From: CAIWTU01 sp963815135
Lineage (GTDB): Bacteria; Desulfobacterota; Desulfuromonadia; Geobacterales; Geobacteraceae
DNA: 64,000 bases
Assembly: GCA_963815135.1 (NCBI GenBank)
Contig: CAWFFO010000002.1
Coordinates: 1-64,000 of the forward strand
Direction of reading: 5' to 3'
Under the pieces are notes generated by a model that saw nothing but the letters and a program-made list of their open reading frames with translations, did not search any database and had not been told where the DNA came from. The translations under genes were made by a program, and so were the position numbers. Of the stretch, positions 35,584 to 45,431 are shown piece after piece; within the stretch, counting starts at the first letter, position 1; each line of letters opens with the position of its first letter.

Positions 35584-36912
35584 ATGAATTTCCAAACATT
35601 CCAGTTTCACCCCCACATCGCATCAGCCGTCGCGACGGCTGGCTATACAGTCCCGACACCAATCCAGTCACAGGCCATTCCAAGGGTCCTGGAAGGACAC
35701 GATGTCATGGGTCTGGCCCAGACCGGAACCGGCAAGACCGCCGCTTTTGTTCTGCCCATACTGCATAAACTTATGCAAGGGGAGCGGGGAATCCTCCGCA
35801 CACTTATTATTGCCCCTACCCGGGAACTGGCCGAACAGATCAACGAGGCCATAGGTTCCCTGGGAAGAGAGACCCGTATTAAAAGCATAACCATCTATGG
35901 CGGAGTAAATATCAATCCCCAGATACAGAAGCTCAAAGGGGGCGTTGACATCGTCGTAGCTTGCCCGGGGCGGCTCCTGGACCATATATCGCAGGGAACC
36001 ATCAACCTCTCCCAAGTGAAAACACTGGTTCTGGACGAGGCCGACCAGATGTTCGACATGGGATTTCTGCCCGCCATCCGGCGGATTCTGAAGCATATTC
36101 CCGACAAACGGCAAACACTTCTCTTTTCAGCCACCATGCCGGCTGATATCAGCAAGCTGGCCCACGACATCCTGCGGGAGCCTGTCACGGTGCAGACAGA
36201 CTCCACTGCTCCGGCGGCCACGGTCAGCCATGCCCTTTATCCGGTCGAGCAGCATCTCAAAACTGCACTGCTCCTGGAGCTTTTGCACCACACGGACACC
36301 GGATCGGTACTGGTGTTCACTCGAACCAAACACCGCGCAAAACGTCTGGGAGAGCAACTGGGAAAGTCCGGTTACCGGGCAACCTCACTGCAGGGCAACC
36401 TTTCCCAAAACCGTCGCCAGATGGCACTGGATGGCTTCCGCGACGGTTCCTTCCAGATCCTAGTGGCGACCGACATCGCGGCACGTGGTATCGACGTATC
36501 ACAGGTATCCCATGTTATCAACTATGACATTCCCGATACCGCCGAGGCATACATCCACCGCATCGGCCGGACGGGCCGCGCCGCCCGAAGCGGCGACGCG
36601 TTCACCCTGGTGACCAGCGACGACACAGTCATGGTTCACGTCATCGAGAAGACTCTGGGTGCCCAACTTGATCGCCGCACCCTTGCAGATTTCGACTACA
36701 GTGCACCGTCGCCACGCAAGGATCTGGAATTCGCCCGGCCGGAACGTCAAGTGCAGTCGGCTGGAAGATCCGACGGAGCAAAAAAAGTGAGCAAAAACAA
36801 CCATAAAACCGCGGTGTTGCAGAGAAACAGCAGGCCAGGCCCCCGGAAGGAGGGCAGCGTCACCGGAAGTCAGTCCGCTCACGTCAAGAGATCCGGACAG
36901 AAATGCAGGTAG
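35584..36912 (+). CDS. DEAD-box ATP-dependent RNA helicase, RhlE-like
   Basis: 442 residues with all DEAD-box motifs in order: Q motif (PTPIQSQAIP), I (AQTGTGKT), Ia (PTRELAEQ), II (DEAD), III (SAT), IV (VLVFTRTKH), V (TDIAARGIDV) and VI (HRIGRTGRA). The basic C-terminal tail after residue 375 (KKVSKNNHKTAV, RSGQKCR) probably binds RNA. It unwinds RNA in ribosome assembly or cold adaptation, in keeping with the cspA genes nearby. GAGGAG lies seven bases before the ATG at 35584. Confidence 0.95.
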   Translation: MNFQTFQFHPHIASAVATAGYTVPTPIQSQAIPRVLEGHDVMGLAQTGTGKTAAFVLPILHKLMQGERGILRTLIIAPTRELAEQINEAIGSLGRETRIKSITIYGGVNINPQIQKLKGGVDIVVACPGRLLDHISQGTINLSQVKTLVLDEADQMFDMGFLPAIRRILKHIPDKRQTLLFSATMPADISKLAHDILREPVTVQTDSTAPAATVSHALYPVEQHLKTALLLELLHHTDTGSVLVFTRTKHRAKRLGEQLGKSGYRATSLQGNLSQNRRQMALDGFRDGSFQILVATDIAARGIDVSQVSHVINYDIPDTAEAYIHRIGRTGRAARSGDAFTLVTSDDTVMVHVIEKTLGAQLDRRTLADFDYSAPSPRKDLEFARPERQVQSAGRSDGAKKVSKNNHKTAVLQRNSRPGPRKEGSVTGSQSAHVKRSGQKCR

Positions 36913-37367
36913 CAATTTGGCGATTGTGATTCATGGCAATGACATGGGCTTGTCGATACCGATTCGAACCTCTGACGGAATTATTTATTAATAATTAATC
37001 TTCTTCATTGTGGATATTTACGGAAAAGTCTGATATTTTTAACTTCCATAAAATTCCAGGTCGAACCGCCGGTTAATTGGTTTTTGCCTGCAAGCGGTGA
37101 GGAAGAAACTTACAATGTCATTATTACAGGGTTCCTAAATGTTGGGAGTCATAAATTACAATTGCTGATAACAATGCCGTTTGCGTCAGTTTTTTAAGAC
37201 CAGGCGGTTTTTTTTTGGCATTTAAGGGTGAATCAGCAAGAATGGAAACTTGATTTTCCAGGAATTTGCCACTGTTGTATCGACTTTCAGAAGACTGACG
37301 GATGAAACGGTAATTTGCAATTCTGACTCTGCAGAATCCGTTGCAAAAGTATTCAGGAGTTTATTTT
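36913..37367. other. 455-nt intergenic region
   Basis: No gene supported. AT-rich, with no clear hairpin or promoter that could be assigned; it leads into the AGGAG ribosome site of the kinase gene. Confidence 0.4.
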
Positions 37368-39875
37368 ATGAAAGGTTTCCCAAGGGCTTCAAACTCAACG
37401 GTGTCCCAGGCCACCTTCATCAGACGGTTGTCGGCCGGAGTAATTCTGATCAATCTGTTTGTCTTCGTCCTGGCCGGATTGTCGCTTCTCAAGAACAGAC
37501 AACAGATTGAAGCGAACGCCGCGGTTACGACCCAGAATCTGTCGCAGGTGCTCGAACAATACATCGGCGGCTCCATTCACAAGATCGATGTGGTTATTCT
37601 TACGGCTTCGGACGAGATCGAAAAGCAGATTGCCGGCGGCGGCATTGACAGCCCGGACCTGAACACTTATTTATATCGACAGGCAGAACGCCTCCCGGAA
37701 CTGGATGGTCTGCGGATGGCTGATGCAGAGGGTAAAATAGTCTACGGTAAAGGAGTTGTGAACGGCAACCTGAAAAGCATTGCCGACCGTGATTACTTCA
37801 CCCATATGCGCGACAATCCAAAGGCGGGCTTATTCATATCCAAACCTTTGATCAGTCGTATCATCGGAAAATGGGTGCTGATAATTGCCAGGAGGGTAAA
37901 CAGGCCTGATGGCACTTTTGCCGGCGTGGTCTATGGTGTGATTCCACTGGATCATTTTCTCAAGCTTTTCACTTCCATCGATGTCGGCAAACACGGAGCT
38001 ATCACATTGCGTGACGGAAATTCGGGAGTAGTTACCCGCTATCCCCATAAAGCCGGCAACATCGCCCGGCTGGCTGTATCTGCCAGGCTCCGGGGACTCA
38101 TCAATTCGGGCCGGAACACCGGTACGTATAAAACCCTGGCCCCCATTGACAAGACAGAACGGACTTACACCTACCGCCGGATTTCCGATTATCCCCTATA
38201 TATCACCGTAGGCCTTGCCACCAAAGACTACCTTGCCGAGTGGCGTCTTGAAGTCGTCAAAATGTCAGTAGTGGTCACAATCTTTTTTCTGTTAACACTT
38301 ATGGCATCCTGGTGGATCTGGCACGACTGGAAGCGCAAAAAGGCCGATGTACAGGCTTTAATGCAACAGGAAAAAAAATACCGTACCCTTTTCGAGGAAT
38401 CAAAGGACACCATTTTGATTTCTGATCCAAACGGATGGATTCTCGATATCAACCGGGCGGGTACGGAACTCTTCGGTTACACGAAAGAGGAGCTGGTTTC
38501 GCTGAATCCGGAAAATCTCTACTGCAATCCGGAAGACAGGGAACGGTTATGGCAGAAGCTGCACATTTCCGGCTTTGTAAATGATTTTGAAGTGACGATG
38601 ACGAGAAAGGACGGTGAGTTAATCATTGTTGATCTCTCAGTGGCGGTCACGAGGGATGAAGACGGAAAAGTATTAGGTCATCGGGGAATTGTCCATGACA
38701 TGACGGAACGCAAGAGACTGGAACGGCAGTTCCTTCAGGCACAGAAAATGGAGTCTATCGGTCTGCTCGCCGGGGGTGTTGCCCACGATTTCAATAACCT
38801 CCTTACCGCCATTTCCGGCTATGGTCAACTTCTGCAGGAAAGTATCCCCTCAACCGACGATTTCTCGCGGGAAAGCATTGAACAGGTATTGAAGGCCGCG
38901 CAACGCGCCACCGAACTGACAAGAAGCCTCCTCGCGTTCAGCAGGAAGCAGGCTATTTGTCCGAAGCCGGTGCTTGTGGACACCATAATCCGCGGCACGG
39001 ACAAATTGATCAGGAGGGTAATCGGTGAAGATATCGATCTGGAAACGGCTTTTTCCGATGAGCCTCTTCAGGTCATGGCTGACACCGGGCAGATCGAACA
39101 GGTTTTGATGAACCTGGCGACAAACGCCCGCGATGCAATGCCCCGGGGAGGGCGTCTGCATATTTCGACTCAGGCGGTTGATGTACGGGATGGCTCGGAG
39201 GGACAATACGAACTTGCCAGACCCGGAAAGTATGCCCGCATTTCCGTCTCGGATACGGGCGTGGGCATTGAAGGAAAAATCCTGGGCAGGGTGTTTGAAC
39301 CATTCTTCACCACCAAAGAGGTCGGCAAGGGAACCGGACTCGGCCTGGCAATGATTTATGGCGCCATAAAACAACACAATGGCTCAATACTTGTCACCAG
39401 CAACCCCGGCAAGGGAACGACCTTCAGCATTTATCTCCCGATCTTGATGGACGCTCATCAGGGAGAAGAAAATGGCCTGGCCGCCACCGTGCCCTGTTCC
39501 CGCGGAAACGAAATGGTTCTAGTTGCGGAGGACGAGGAAATAGTCAGATCATTTATTAAAAATATCCTGGAAAAGGCAGGCTACAAGACCATAGTCGCCG
39601 CCGACGGAGAGGAGGCTCTTGAGAAAATCGGAAAATACAGGGAAGATATTTCCCTCATTCTTTCCGATGTAATAATGCCGAAAAAAAACGGAAGAGAAAT
39701 TCTCGATGAGGCGAAAAGGATCAATCCTTCAACAAAAGCGGTCTTCATCAGCGGATATACGGAGAATTTCATGCAAGAAAAGGGAATATTCGAAGAAGGC
39801 ATGGACTTCATAACGAAGCCTTTTCAAAAAGACATTCTACTGCGAAAGGTACGTGAAGTTTTGGACGGAGTCTGA
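37368..39875 (+). CDS. Membrane hybrid histidine kinase, Cache-PAS-HK-REC
   Basis: 835 residues. TM1 (about 22-42, AGVILINLFVFVLAGLSLL), a periplasmic double-Cache-like sensor (about 45-295, with ADAEGKIVYGKG, DRDYFTHMRDNP, TFAGVVYGVI), TM2 (about 304-326), PAS (ends IVHDMTERK), HisKA with AGGVAHDFNNLLTAI, HATPase (NLATNARDAMP, FFTTKEVGKGTGLGLAM) and a C-terminal REC (ISLILSDVIMP, KPFQKD). The ATG at 37368 has AGGAG upstream. The kinase half is very close to that at 47402-50145. A small periplasmic molecule such as a carboxylate is a common Cache ligand. It is a single gene with no partner adjacent. Confidence 0.93.
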   Translation: MKGFPRASNSTVSQATFIRRLSAGVILINLFVFVLAGLSLLKNRQQIEANAAVTTQNLSQVLEQYIGGSIHKIDVVILTASDEIEKQIAGGGIDSPDLNTYLYRQAERLPELDGLRMADAEGKIVYGKGVVNGNLKSIADRDYFTHMRDNPKAGLFISKPLISRIIGKWVLIIARRVNRPDGTFAGVVYGVIPLDHFLKLFTSIDVGKHGAITLRDGNSGVVTRYPHKAGNIARLAVSARLRGLINSGRNTGTYKTLAPIDKTERTYTYRRISDYPLYITVGLATKDYLAEWRLEVVKMSVVVTIFFLLTLMASWWIWHDWKRKKADVQALMQQEKKYRTLFEESKDTILISDPNGWILDINRAGTELFGYTKEELVSLNPENLYCNPEDRERLWQKLHISGFVNDFEVTMTRKDGELIIVDLSVAVTRDEDGKVLGHRGIVHDMTERKRLERQFLQAQKMESIGLLAGGVAHDFNNLLTAISGYGQLLQESIPSTDDFSRESIEQVLKAAQRATELTRSLLAFSRKQAICPKPVLVDTIIRGTDKLIRRVIGEDIDLETAFSDEPLQVMADTGQIEQVLMNLATNARDAMPRGGRLHISTQAVDVRDGSEGQYELARPGKYARISVSDTGVGIEGKILGRVFEPFFTTKEVGKGTGLGLAMIYGAIKQHNGSILVTSNPGKGTTFSIYLPILMDAHQGEENGLAATVPCSRGNEMVLVAEDEEIVRSFIKNILEKAGYKTIVAADGEEALEKIGKYREDISLILSDVIMPKKNGREILDEAKRINPSTKAVFISGYTENFMQEKGIFEEGMDFITKPFQKDILLRKVREVLDGV

Positions 39876-40052
39876 ACGAATCCTCTGAGAAGAAAAAACC
39901 GGGAGTAATCCACGGGCAGGTAAATATGCAGTTTTCCCCATTTAGCTCCGGAGTTCACAACATAACGATCAACTTGATGATGTATAAGAGAGTAAACTGC
40001 TGTTTATAAGCATTTACCTCTCTCCCGCAAATCAACGGTCCCTATTGTTTTT

Positions 40053-40241
40053 TTATGCAACCGTTCTCCGGTCCGGACCGAGGTATTGACCTCCCTTTCC
40101 CCTCACCGGGTCAACGCCAACAGTTGCCCAACCGTCTTTTCTCTTAAATTTCAAGAGTTTGCCTGACTCGATATAGTTTCCCAGGAATACATCCTTAACC
40201 ATGTCATATTTGCCATTCTGATACAGGACACGAATCAACAT
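40053..40241 (-). CDS. GSU3473-type small protein
   Basis: 62 residues: MLIRVLYQNGKYDMVKDVFL, GNYIESGKLLKFKRKDGWATVG and DPVRGKGGQYLGPDRR. I recognise this as a short conserved family of Geobacter-like bacteria (GSU3473 family), where the DPVRG...GPxRR ending is constant. It is basic and probably cytoplasmic; the function is unknown. The start at 40241 is the only ATG. The family supports a Desulfuromonadota source. Confidence 0.75.
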   Translation of the reverse strand: MLIRVLYQNGKYDMVKDVFLGNYIESGKLLKFKRKDGWATVGVDPVRGKGGQYLGPDRRTVA

Positions 40242-40490
40242 AGAAAATTCCTCACTTTGATTTTTTGAAGTATCTTCATCAAGTTGGTTCCGGGTTTTCA
40301 GAACTGTATTATTTTTAAAAATTCTACCATATATCTTTCAGAGAACAATAAACAAACTCGAGGTATTGAGCTTTATTCAAAACACAGGATCAAAATACTG
40401 TGTAAAATCGTCACAGAACAGTCTTGTCTTGAGTTCTGGGCCGACTACCATGCCTTTTGCCAATGACGGATCATATTTCGTCTGTTGCTG

Positions 40491-41111
40491 TCACATCTGG
40501 CTGATAGTGACTTTCCAGGCGGCCAGACCACGCATGATCATCTCAATGGCGAATGTCCCGACAACAAGAGCGGTGACGCGCCCAGCTATGTCGATGTATC
40601 GCTGGACCAGTTCTTCGTTGCGCAGCCGAACATAATCATGGATATACTTCAAAATTATCATAAGGCTCACGCTGGCCAGAACTGCAAGCATGATGGAAAG
40701 GATCGCATTTACACGGCTGAGGTGTTTCCCCACCACTATGCTGGCTCCTATGGTCCCGGGTCCGATCATGAGTGGCATGGCAATTGAGCCCGCAATGTGC
40801 CGGGATTCCCCTCGCAGCCCCTGTATCGCGGCGTTTCCCTCAAATACGAACCTGAGACCGATCAGCAGAAAAACGATGCCTCCGAATACCTGAAACGAGG
40901 CAAACTCGGCCTGAAGAAGGTCTCTGAACAGCACATCTCCAAGAATGGCCGCAAAGGAGAAGACGATGATGCTGATAATGGCTGCCCTTATGATCACCTT
41001 GCGAAAAACGGGAGTAGGCAGTTTGTCAAATACATCAATCAAATACACTACCAAAAGGAATGGGTTCAGCAGCATGAACAGCAACGCCGTCGCACGTATG
41101 AATTCTGACAT
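40491..41111 (-). CDS. MarC family integral membrane protein
   Basis: 206 residues with six hydrophobic segments. LLFMLLNPFLLVVYLID at the N-terminus, FGGIVFLLIGLRF in TM3 and SIAMPLMIGPGTIGASIVV are MarC/YhgN signatures, with the NP and PLMIGPG blocks mirrored in the two halves. Members are inner-membrane proteins, once linked to multiple antibiotic resistance; the substrate is unclear. A stop codon before 41112 and no overlap with neighbours make it a single gene. A gap of 543 nt separates it from the cytochrome gene. Confidence 0.9.
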   Translation of the reverse strand: MSEFIRATALLFMLLNPFLLVVYLIDVFDKLPTPVFRKVIIRAAIISIIVFSFAAILGDVLFRDLLQAEFASFQVFGGIVFLLIGLRFVFEGNAAIQGLRGESRHIAGSIAMPLMIGPGTIGASIVVGKHLSRVNAILSIMLAVLASVSLMIILKYIHDYVRLRNEELVQRYIDIAGRVTALVVGTFAIEMIMRGLAAWKVTISQM

Positions 41112-41654
41112 TTTTCCTCATTTCACTCAATTGTCCAGGACATTGAAACTTAAGCGTGATTCCAATCACATCGAACACACTCCGGAAAACTGTTATCTGA
41201 CAATCAGCATCAATATCAAGGTTAAATTTTGTACTCATATTATTTGAATGCAAATCATTTGATGTCAACATCTTTTTAGTCAAATACAGTCAAATTTCTA
41301 TTATTGAAGTGGCTGCAACGGGACCAGCGCCACCCAATCGACCGGTCAGGCACGCAAACCATCTCTCAAGCGCCACCTTTTTTCCTGATCCCGCCGACCC
41401 GCAATGAAAAATCCCATGGAAAGACAACCGTATTATGAACCATGCAGAGCGGCTCCCGTAACTTGCGCCCGTTCCAGACGAAAGCAAAACTTGACAAACA
41501 TCATCTGGTTGATATTGTAAGTTGCGATAAATATACAGAACTGTTATCCACACAGATTCTTGCAATGTCCGGCACATACATTCCGGTTAAATTGATCCTT
41601 CATAAATTCAAATGCCGTTCACAACTTTAGCGGTCTCCAGCCCTGGGGGTGCAT
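41112..41654. other. 543-nt intergenic region
   Basis: Short frames on both strands lack ribosome sites and family features. No hairpin terminator stands out. It must hold divergent promoters for marC and the cytochrome pair, not resolved by eye. Confidence 0.4.
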
Positions 41655-42500
41655 ATGAACGATTCCAGACATTCTGTTTCCGATGGATACATGTATTACC
41701 GGCATTCGTTGCCCGTGCGCATAATGCACTGGATCAACTTCATCCTGCTGACCATACTACTGATGAGCGGTTTCGGCATTTTCAATGCTTACCCGATTCT
41801 GAACTGGGGAAAATCATCTTATACGGGTGCCCCTCCCCTGCTTGAAATTCAGGTCAGACAAAACAGGAACGGCAACAATGTCGCCGGGATCACACGCATT
41901 TTCGGTCACGACTTCAATACAACGGGAGTCTTCGGTGTCTCGAAAAACCGGGAGGGCCAGTTAGTGACACGCGGCTTCCCGTCATGGCTGACAATACCCG
42001 GCATGCAATGGTTGGCGATGTCGCGTCGCTGGCACCTGTTTTTCGCCTGGTTGCTTGTGGTCAACGGAATCTGCTATGTCAGCTACTCTATTTTCAGCGG
42101 ACATTTGAAGCGGGAACTCTTTCCCACCGGAAAAGATTGGCAGTCAACCGGAAGATCAATCCTCGATCACCTGCGCTTCAGGCATCCCACAGGCGATGCG
42201 GCCAGAAGCTACAACATACTGCAGAAGATTGCCTACCTTGCGGTAATCTTTTTGTTGCTCCCCCTGATCATCCTGAACGGTTTCGGGATGTCACCCATGA
42301 TGGACTCATTTCCGCCCGGATGGGTAGATCTGTTCGGCGGGCGGCAATCCGTGCGGACGATCCACTTCATCGTTGCCTGGTCTCTGGTGGCCTTCACTCT
42401 CATTCATGTGTTCCAGGTCGTCGTCAATGGACTCTGGAACAATCTTCGTTCCATGATCACGGGACGCTACCGCATCACATGGGGAGGAAAACATGAATAA
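41655..42500 (+). CDS. Cytochrome b561-type membrane subunit
   Basis: 281 residues. Membrane helices are visible at about 15-38 (PVRIMHWINFILLTILLMSG), 120-143 (RWHLFFAWLLVVNGICYVSY), 185-205 (YLAVIFLLLPLIILNG) and 228-250 (RTIHFIVAWSLVAFTLIHVF). His residues in RIMHW, RRWHLF, IHFIV and LIHVF suit two haem b. It should carry electrons between the quinone pool and the oxidoreductase encoded next; the stop overlaps that start by 8 nt. The ATG at 41655 is used rather than the GTG at 41649. The large soluble loop at residues 45-115 is unusual for the family. Confidence 0.88.
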   Translation: MNDSRHSVSDGYMYYRHSLPVRIMHWINFILLTILLMSGFGIFNAYPILNWGKSSYTGAPPLLEIQVRQNRNGNNVAGITRIFGHDFNTTGVFGVSKNREGQLVTRGFPSWLTIPGMQWLAMSRRWHLFFAWLLVVNGICYVSYSIFSGHLKRELFPTGKDWQSTGRSILDHLRFRHPTGDAARSYNILQKIAYLAVIFLLLPLIILNGFGMSPMMDSFPPGWVDLFGGRQSVRTIHFIVAWSLVAFTLIHVFQVVVNGLWNNLRSMITGRYRITWGGKHE

Positions 42501-43269
42501 CAATTTCAAGCTCACGAGACGGAGTCTCCTCGCGCGCGCTTTCGCTGGCGCCTGTGCTGTCGTACTCAGCGGCTGCGACAAGTTGTCGGAATCGACCTGG
42601 TTCACCGGCGTTCTGAACTCCGGAGAAAAGGCGACGCGTATCGCGCAAAAACTCGTTGTTCCGCGTCGAGCCATGGCGCAGGAATTCACGGAATCCGATC
42701 TGTCACCGCAGTTTCGAAGCAACGGAACGTCAACGCCGCGCAATCCGGAATATATTGCGATGGCAAACAAGGATTTTGCGGACTTTCGCCTCGAAGTGGG
42801 CGGCCTTGTTGAACGTCCCATGAGGTTTTCGCTTGCCGACATCCATTCGCTTCCCAGCCGCACCCAGATTACGCGTCACGACTGCGTCGAGGGGTGGAGC
42901 GTAATAGGTAAGTGGAAGGGAGCGCGCTTCGGCGCTTTGCTGGAGGAGGTACGTCCGAAACCTGCCGTACGTTATGTCGTTTTCCACTGCGCAGACCCCA
43001 TGGAAGACGATGGGACATCCCCATATTACGAAAGCATCGACCTGGACGACGCATTCCATCCGCAGACAATCCTCGCCTATGAGCTGAATGACAAGCCGCT
43101 TCCAATACGGAACGGAGCCCCGCTTCGCTTGCGTGTGGAGCGGCAGCTCGGCTACAAAATGGCGAAGTATGTAATGCGCATCGAACTTGTCGAAGACTTT
43201 TCCAACTTGGCGGGCGGAAAAGGGGGATATTGGGAAGACCAGGGTTATGAGTGGTATGCAGGTATCTGA
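42493..43269 (+). CDS. Sulfite-oxidase-like molybdopterin oxidoreductase, exported
   Basis: 258 residues. The N-terminus has TRRSLLARAF, a twin-arginine motif, then a hydrophobic stretch ending LSGC, a lipobox; it is therefore probably a Tat-exported lipoprotein. The molybdopterin domain is seen as TRHDCVEGWSVIGKW (Cys likely binds Mo), VVFHCADP, YELNDKPLPIRNGAPLRLRVERQLGYKMAKYV. It is shorter than YedY (334) and lacks the dimerisation domain of sulfite oxidase. The gene overlaps the cytochrome b gene, so the pair forms a periplasmic oxidoreductase with a membrane anchor. The substrate is unknown; sulfoxides, sulfite or nitrate-like compounds are possible. Confidence 0.88.
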   Translation: MNNNFKLTRRSLLARAFAGACAVVLSGCDKLSESTWFTGVLNSGEKATRIAQKLVVPRRAMAQEFTESDLSPQFRSNGTSTPRNPEYIAMANKDFADFRLEVGGLVERPMRFSLADIHSLPSRTQITRHDCVEGWSVIGKWKGARFGALLEEVRPKPAVRYVVFHCADPMEDDGTSPYYESIDLDDAFHPQTILAYELNDKPLPIRNGAPLRLRVERQLGYKMAKYVMRIELVEDFSNLAGGKGGYWEDQGYEWYAGI

Positions 43270-43540
43270 GCAGTCCAGACAGCTTCAGGTCAGAAGAACC
43301 GCCAACCGGAAAGAATGAGGACAACGGGAAAGACCGGTGCAATTGACAAGCTTGTTGGTTTACCTGGATGTCAAAAGTGCCGGCCTGTCCTGAAGTTAAC
43401 ACGCAGCCCGGAAAGTTTGCCCGTTATGGTCCCGTATCTACCCGGCGTGATCTGAAAAATAGATGATGCGAACCCGGCAATACCTGGGTTAATATATCGC
43501 TCTCTGTCAGCTCACGAATTTGACCAGGAGATAATCGACA

Positions 43541-45400
43541 ATGACGACCATTGATGCCTTGCTGCGGGAAAACCTCGACAAGAACCCCGGAGAAACGGCC
43601 CTCCGCTGCAAAGTGGCAGGGTTATGGCAGGACCTTTCATACGGCGAACTTCACACCCTCTGCGAACGCATTGCTGCGGGATTGCACAAGTCGGGCTTCG
43701 GTTCGGGCAGCCGGGCGGCACTGATCGGTCCGTCATCGCCCCGCTGGGTCGCGGCGTATTTCGGAGTGCTCAGGGCAGGCGGCATCGTCGTTCCCATTGA
43801 CAAAGAACTAAAAAGCGCGGAATTGCGCCACATACTGGCGGATTGCGAAGCACGCGCGATTTTCGCAGACTTTGCCTACCTGGACTCTATCCTGGAAATG
43901 GCCGGCAACCTGCCTCATCTGGACAAGATTGTTCTGCTTCACGACCCGACCGCGTGTACCTCACCCCAGTCTCCCGAAACAGCGGTTCTTTGCGAGGTGA
44001 GAGACGAATTGAAGGTGCTTCTGGAAACTCTCCCCCTTTCCAATGAACAGGCGGAACGGCTTCGTGCCGTTGCCGACAGGGTTGCGCGTTGTGCCGCCGG
44101 AACAGCAGGGCTGTTCCCGGAAACAGATGGAATCAACCCGCTTTCCCCCTTACCCGCTGACGGAAAAGAGCTTATCCGGAGCGGCAGGCTCACTTCCTTC
44201 CAGAAGTTCTGCGAAGCCGGGCAAGCACCGGACCCTTCTCACACCTCCTGCGATTCGGCCCTGATTCTCTATACCTCGGGCACAACCGGCCGTTCCAAGG
44301 GGGCGGTCCTGAGCCATGGCAACGTCATTTCCAACATTCGGGCCGCAGCCTCACGATTCAATGTCAACAACACCATGCACACGCTTTCTTTTCTGCCCAT
44401 CAACCATGTTTTCGAACAGGTGTGTGGCCTGCTCCTCCCCCTCTCGGTCGGCGGCACCGTTTCCTTTGCCGAATCGGTGAAAAAGCTGGGGGAGAACCTG
44501 GTGGAGGTGCGTCCCACCTTCTTTACCGGCGTCCCTGCAGTCTATCGCCTGTTTTACGACCGGATCATGAAAAATATCAGGGGGAAAGCGATCTCGAATC
44601 TGCTGTTTTCAGTTCCTTTGGCCCGCCGGATGGTCATCTCCCGTGTCAAAAGAAATTTTGCCGGAAACACCATGTTTATAAGCGGGGGCGCCGCCCTCGA
44701 CCCTGAAATCGCCGCCGGACTGATGCGCCTGGGTTTCAGGATTTTCCAGGGGTATGGGGTAACGGAAACCTCTCCGGTAATCGCAGCCGAGTGTCCCGGC
44801 AGTAGCAGGCTCGGTTCCGTAGGCACCATTCTTGAGGGTGTGGAGGTGAAGATCGAGGGAGCAAACGAAGAGGGGATCGGCGAGATTCTGGTCAGGGGAC
44901 CCAACGTCATGCAGGGCTATTTCAGAAATCCCCATGCCACGGACGAAGCACTGACCGGCGGGTGGTATCATACAGGAGACCTGGGGCGCCTGGATGACGA
45001 AGGTTTTCTCTTCATCTGCGGCAGGGTGAAAAACGTGATCGTTACTCCGAACGGGAAAAACGTCTATCCTGAAGAAGTGGAGATCGAGCTGATGAAAAGC
45101 CCGTACATTGCCGAGGTGATGGTATATGGCCACAAGATCGATGCGGTTTCCGAAGAGGTCCATGCACTCATTTTTCCGGCCCAGGAGAGACTTGACGATT
45201 ACGAACGGAACCGCGATACCGGCCCCATGACCGAATCCGAGGTGGAGGCGCTGATACGGGGCGAGGTGCTGACGGCCTGCCGGGCCCTTGCCGATTACAA
45301 GCGGGTTAAAAAGTTCACCCTCCGGGAAGACGAGTTTCCCAAGACCACCACCCGCAAGATCAAGCGGTTCGCCGTGGAGGCGGACGTGTCGACCGCCTGA
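43541..45400 (+). CDS. AMP-dependent synthetase (long-chain fatty acid-CoA ligase-like)
   Basis: 619 residues. The ATP/AMP loop LYTSGTTGRSKGAVLSHGN is at about 246-264, and VTETSPVI, GGWYHTGDLG and the C-terminal ICGRVKNVIVTPNGKNVYPEE are the other ANL-family motifs. FINHVFEQVCG-like sequence (LPINHVFEQ) is typical of long-chain acyl-CoA synthetases (FadD15 group). It activates a fatty acid to acyl-AMP and then acyl-CoA. GACCAGGAGATAATCGAC precedes the ATG at 43541. The next gene starts 32 nt later, so the two may be co-transcribed; there is no evident functional link. Confidence 0.93.
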   Translation: MTTIDALLRENLDKNPGETALRCKVAGLWQDLSYGELHTLCERIAAGLHKSGFGSGSRAALIGPSSPRWVAAYFGVLRAGGIVVPIDKELKSAELRHILADCEARAIFADFAYLDSILEMAGNLPHLDKIVLLHDPTACTSPQSPETAVLCEVRDELKVLLETLPLSNEQAERLRAVADRVARCAAGTAGLFPETDGINPLSPLPADGKELIRSGRLTSFQKFCEAGQAPDPSHTSCDSALILYTSGTTGRSKGAVLSHGNVISNIRAAASRFNVNNTMHTLSFLPINHVFEQVCGLLLPLSVGGTVSFAESVKKLGENLVEVRPTFFTGVPAVYRLFYDRIMKNIRGKAISNLLFSVPLARRMVISRVKRNFAGNTMFISGGAALDPEIAAGLMRLGFRIFQGYGVTETSPVIAAECPGSSRLGSVGTILEGVEVKIEGANEEGIGEILVRGPNVMQGYFRNPHATDEALTGGWYHTGDLGRLDDEGFLFICGRVKNVIVTPNGKNVYPEEVEIELMKSPYIAEVMVYGHKIDAVSEEVHALIFPAQERLDDYERNRDTGPMTESEVEALIRGEVLTACRALADYKRVKKFTLREDEFPKTTTRKIKRFAVEADVSTA

Positions 45401-45431
45401 TCCGCCGACTTCCGTAAGGAGCCGCTTCAAA

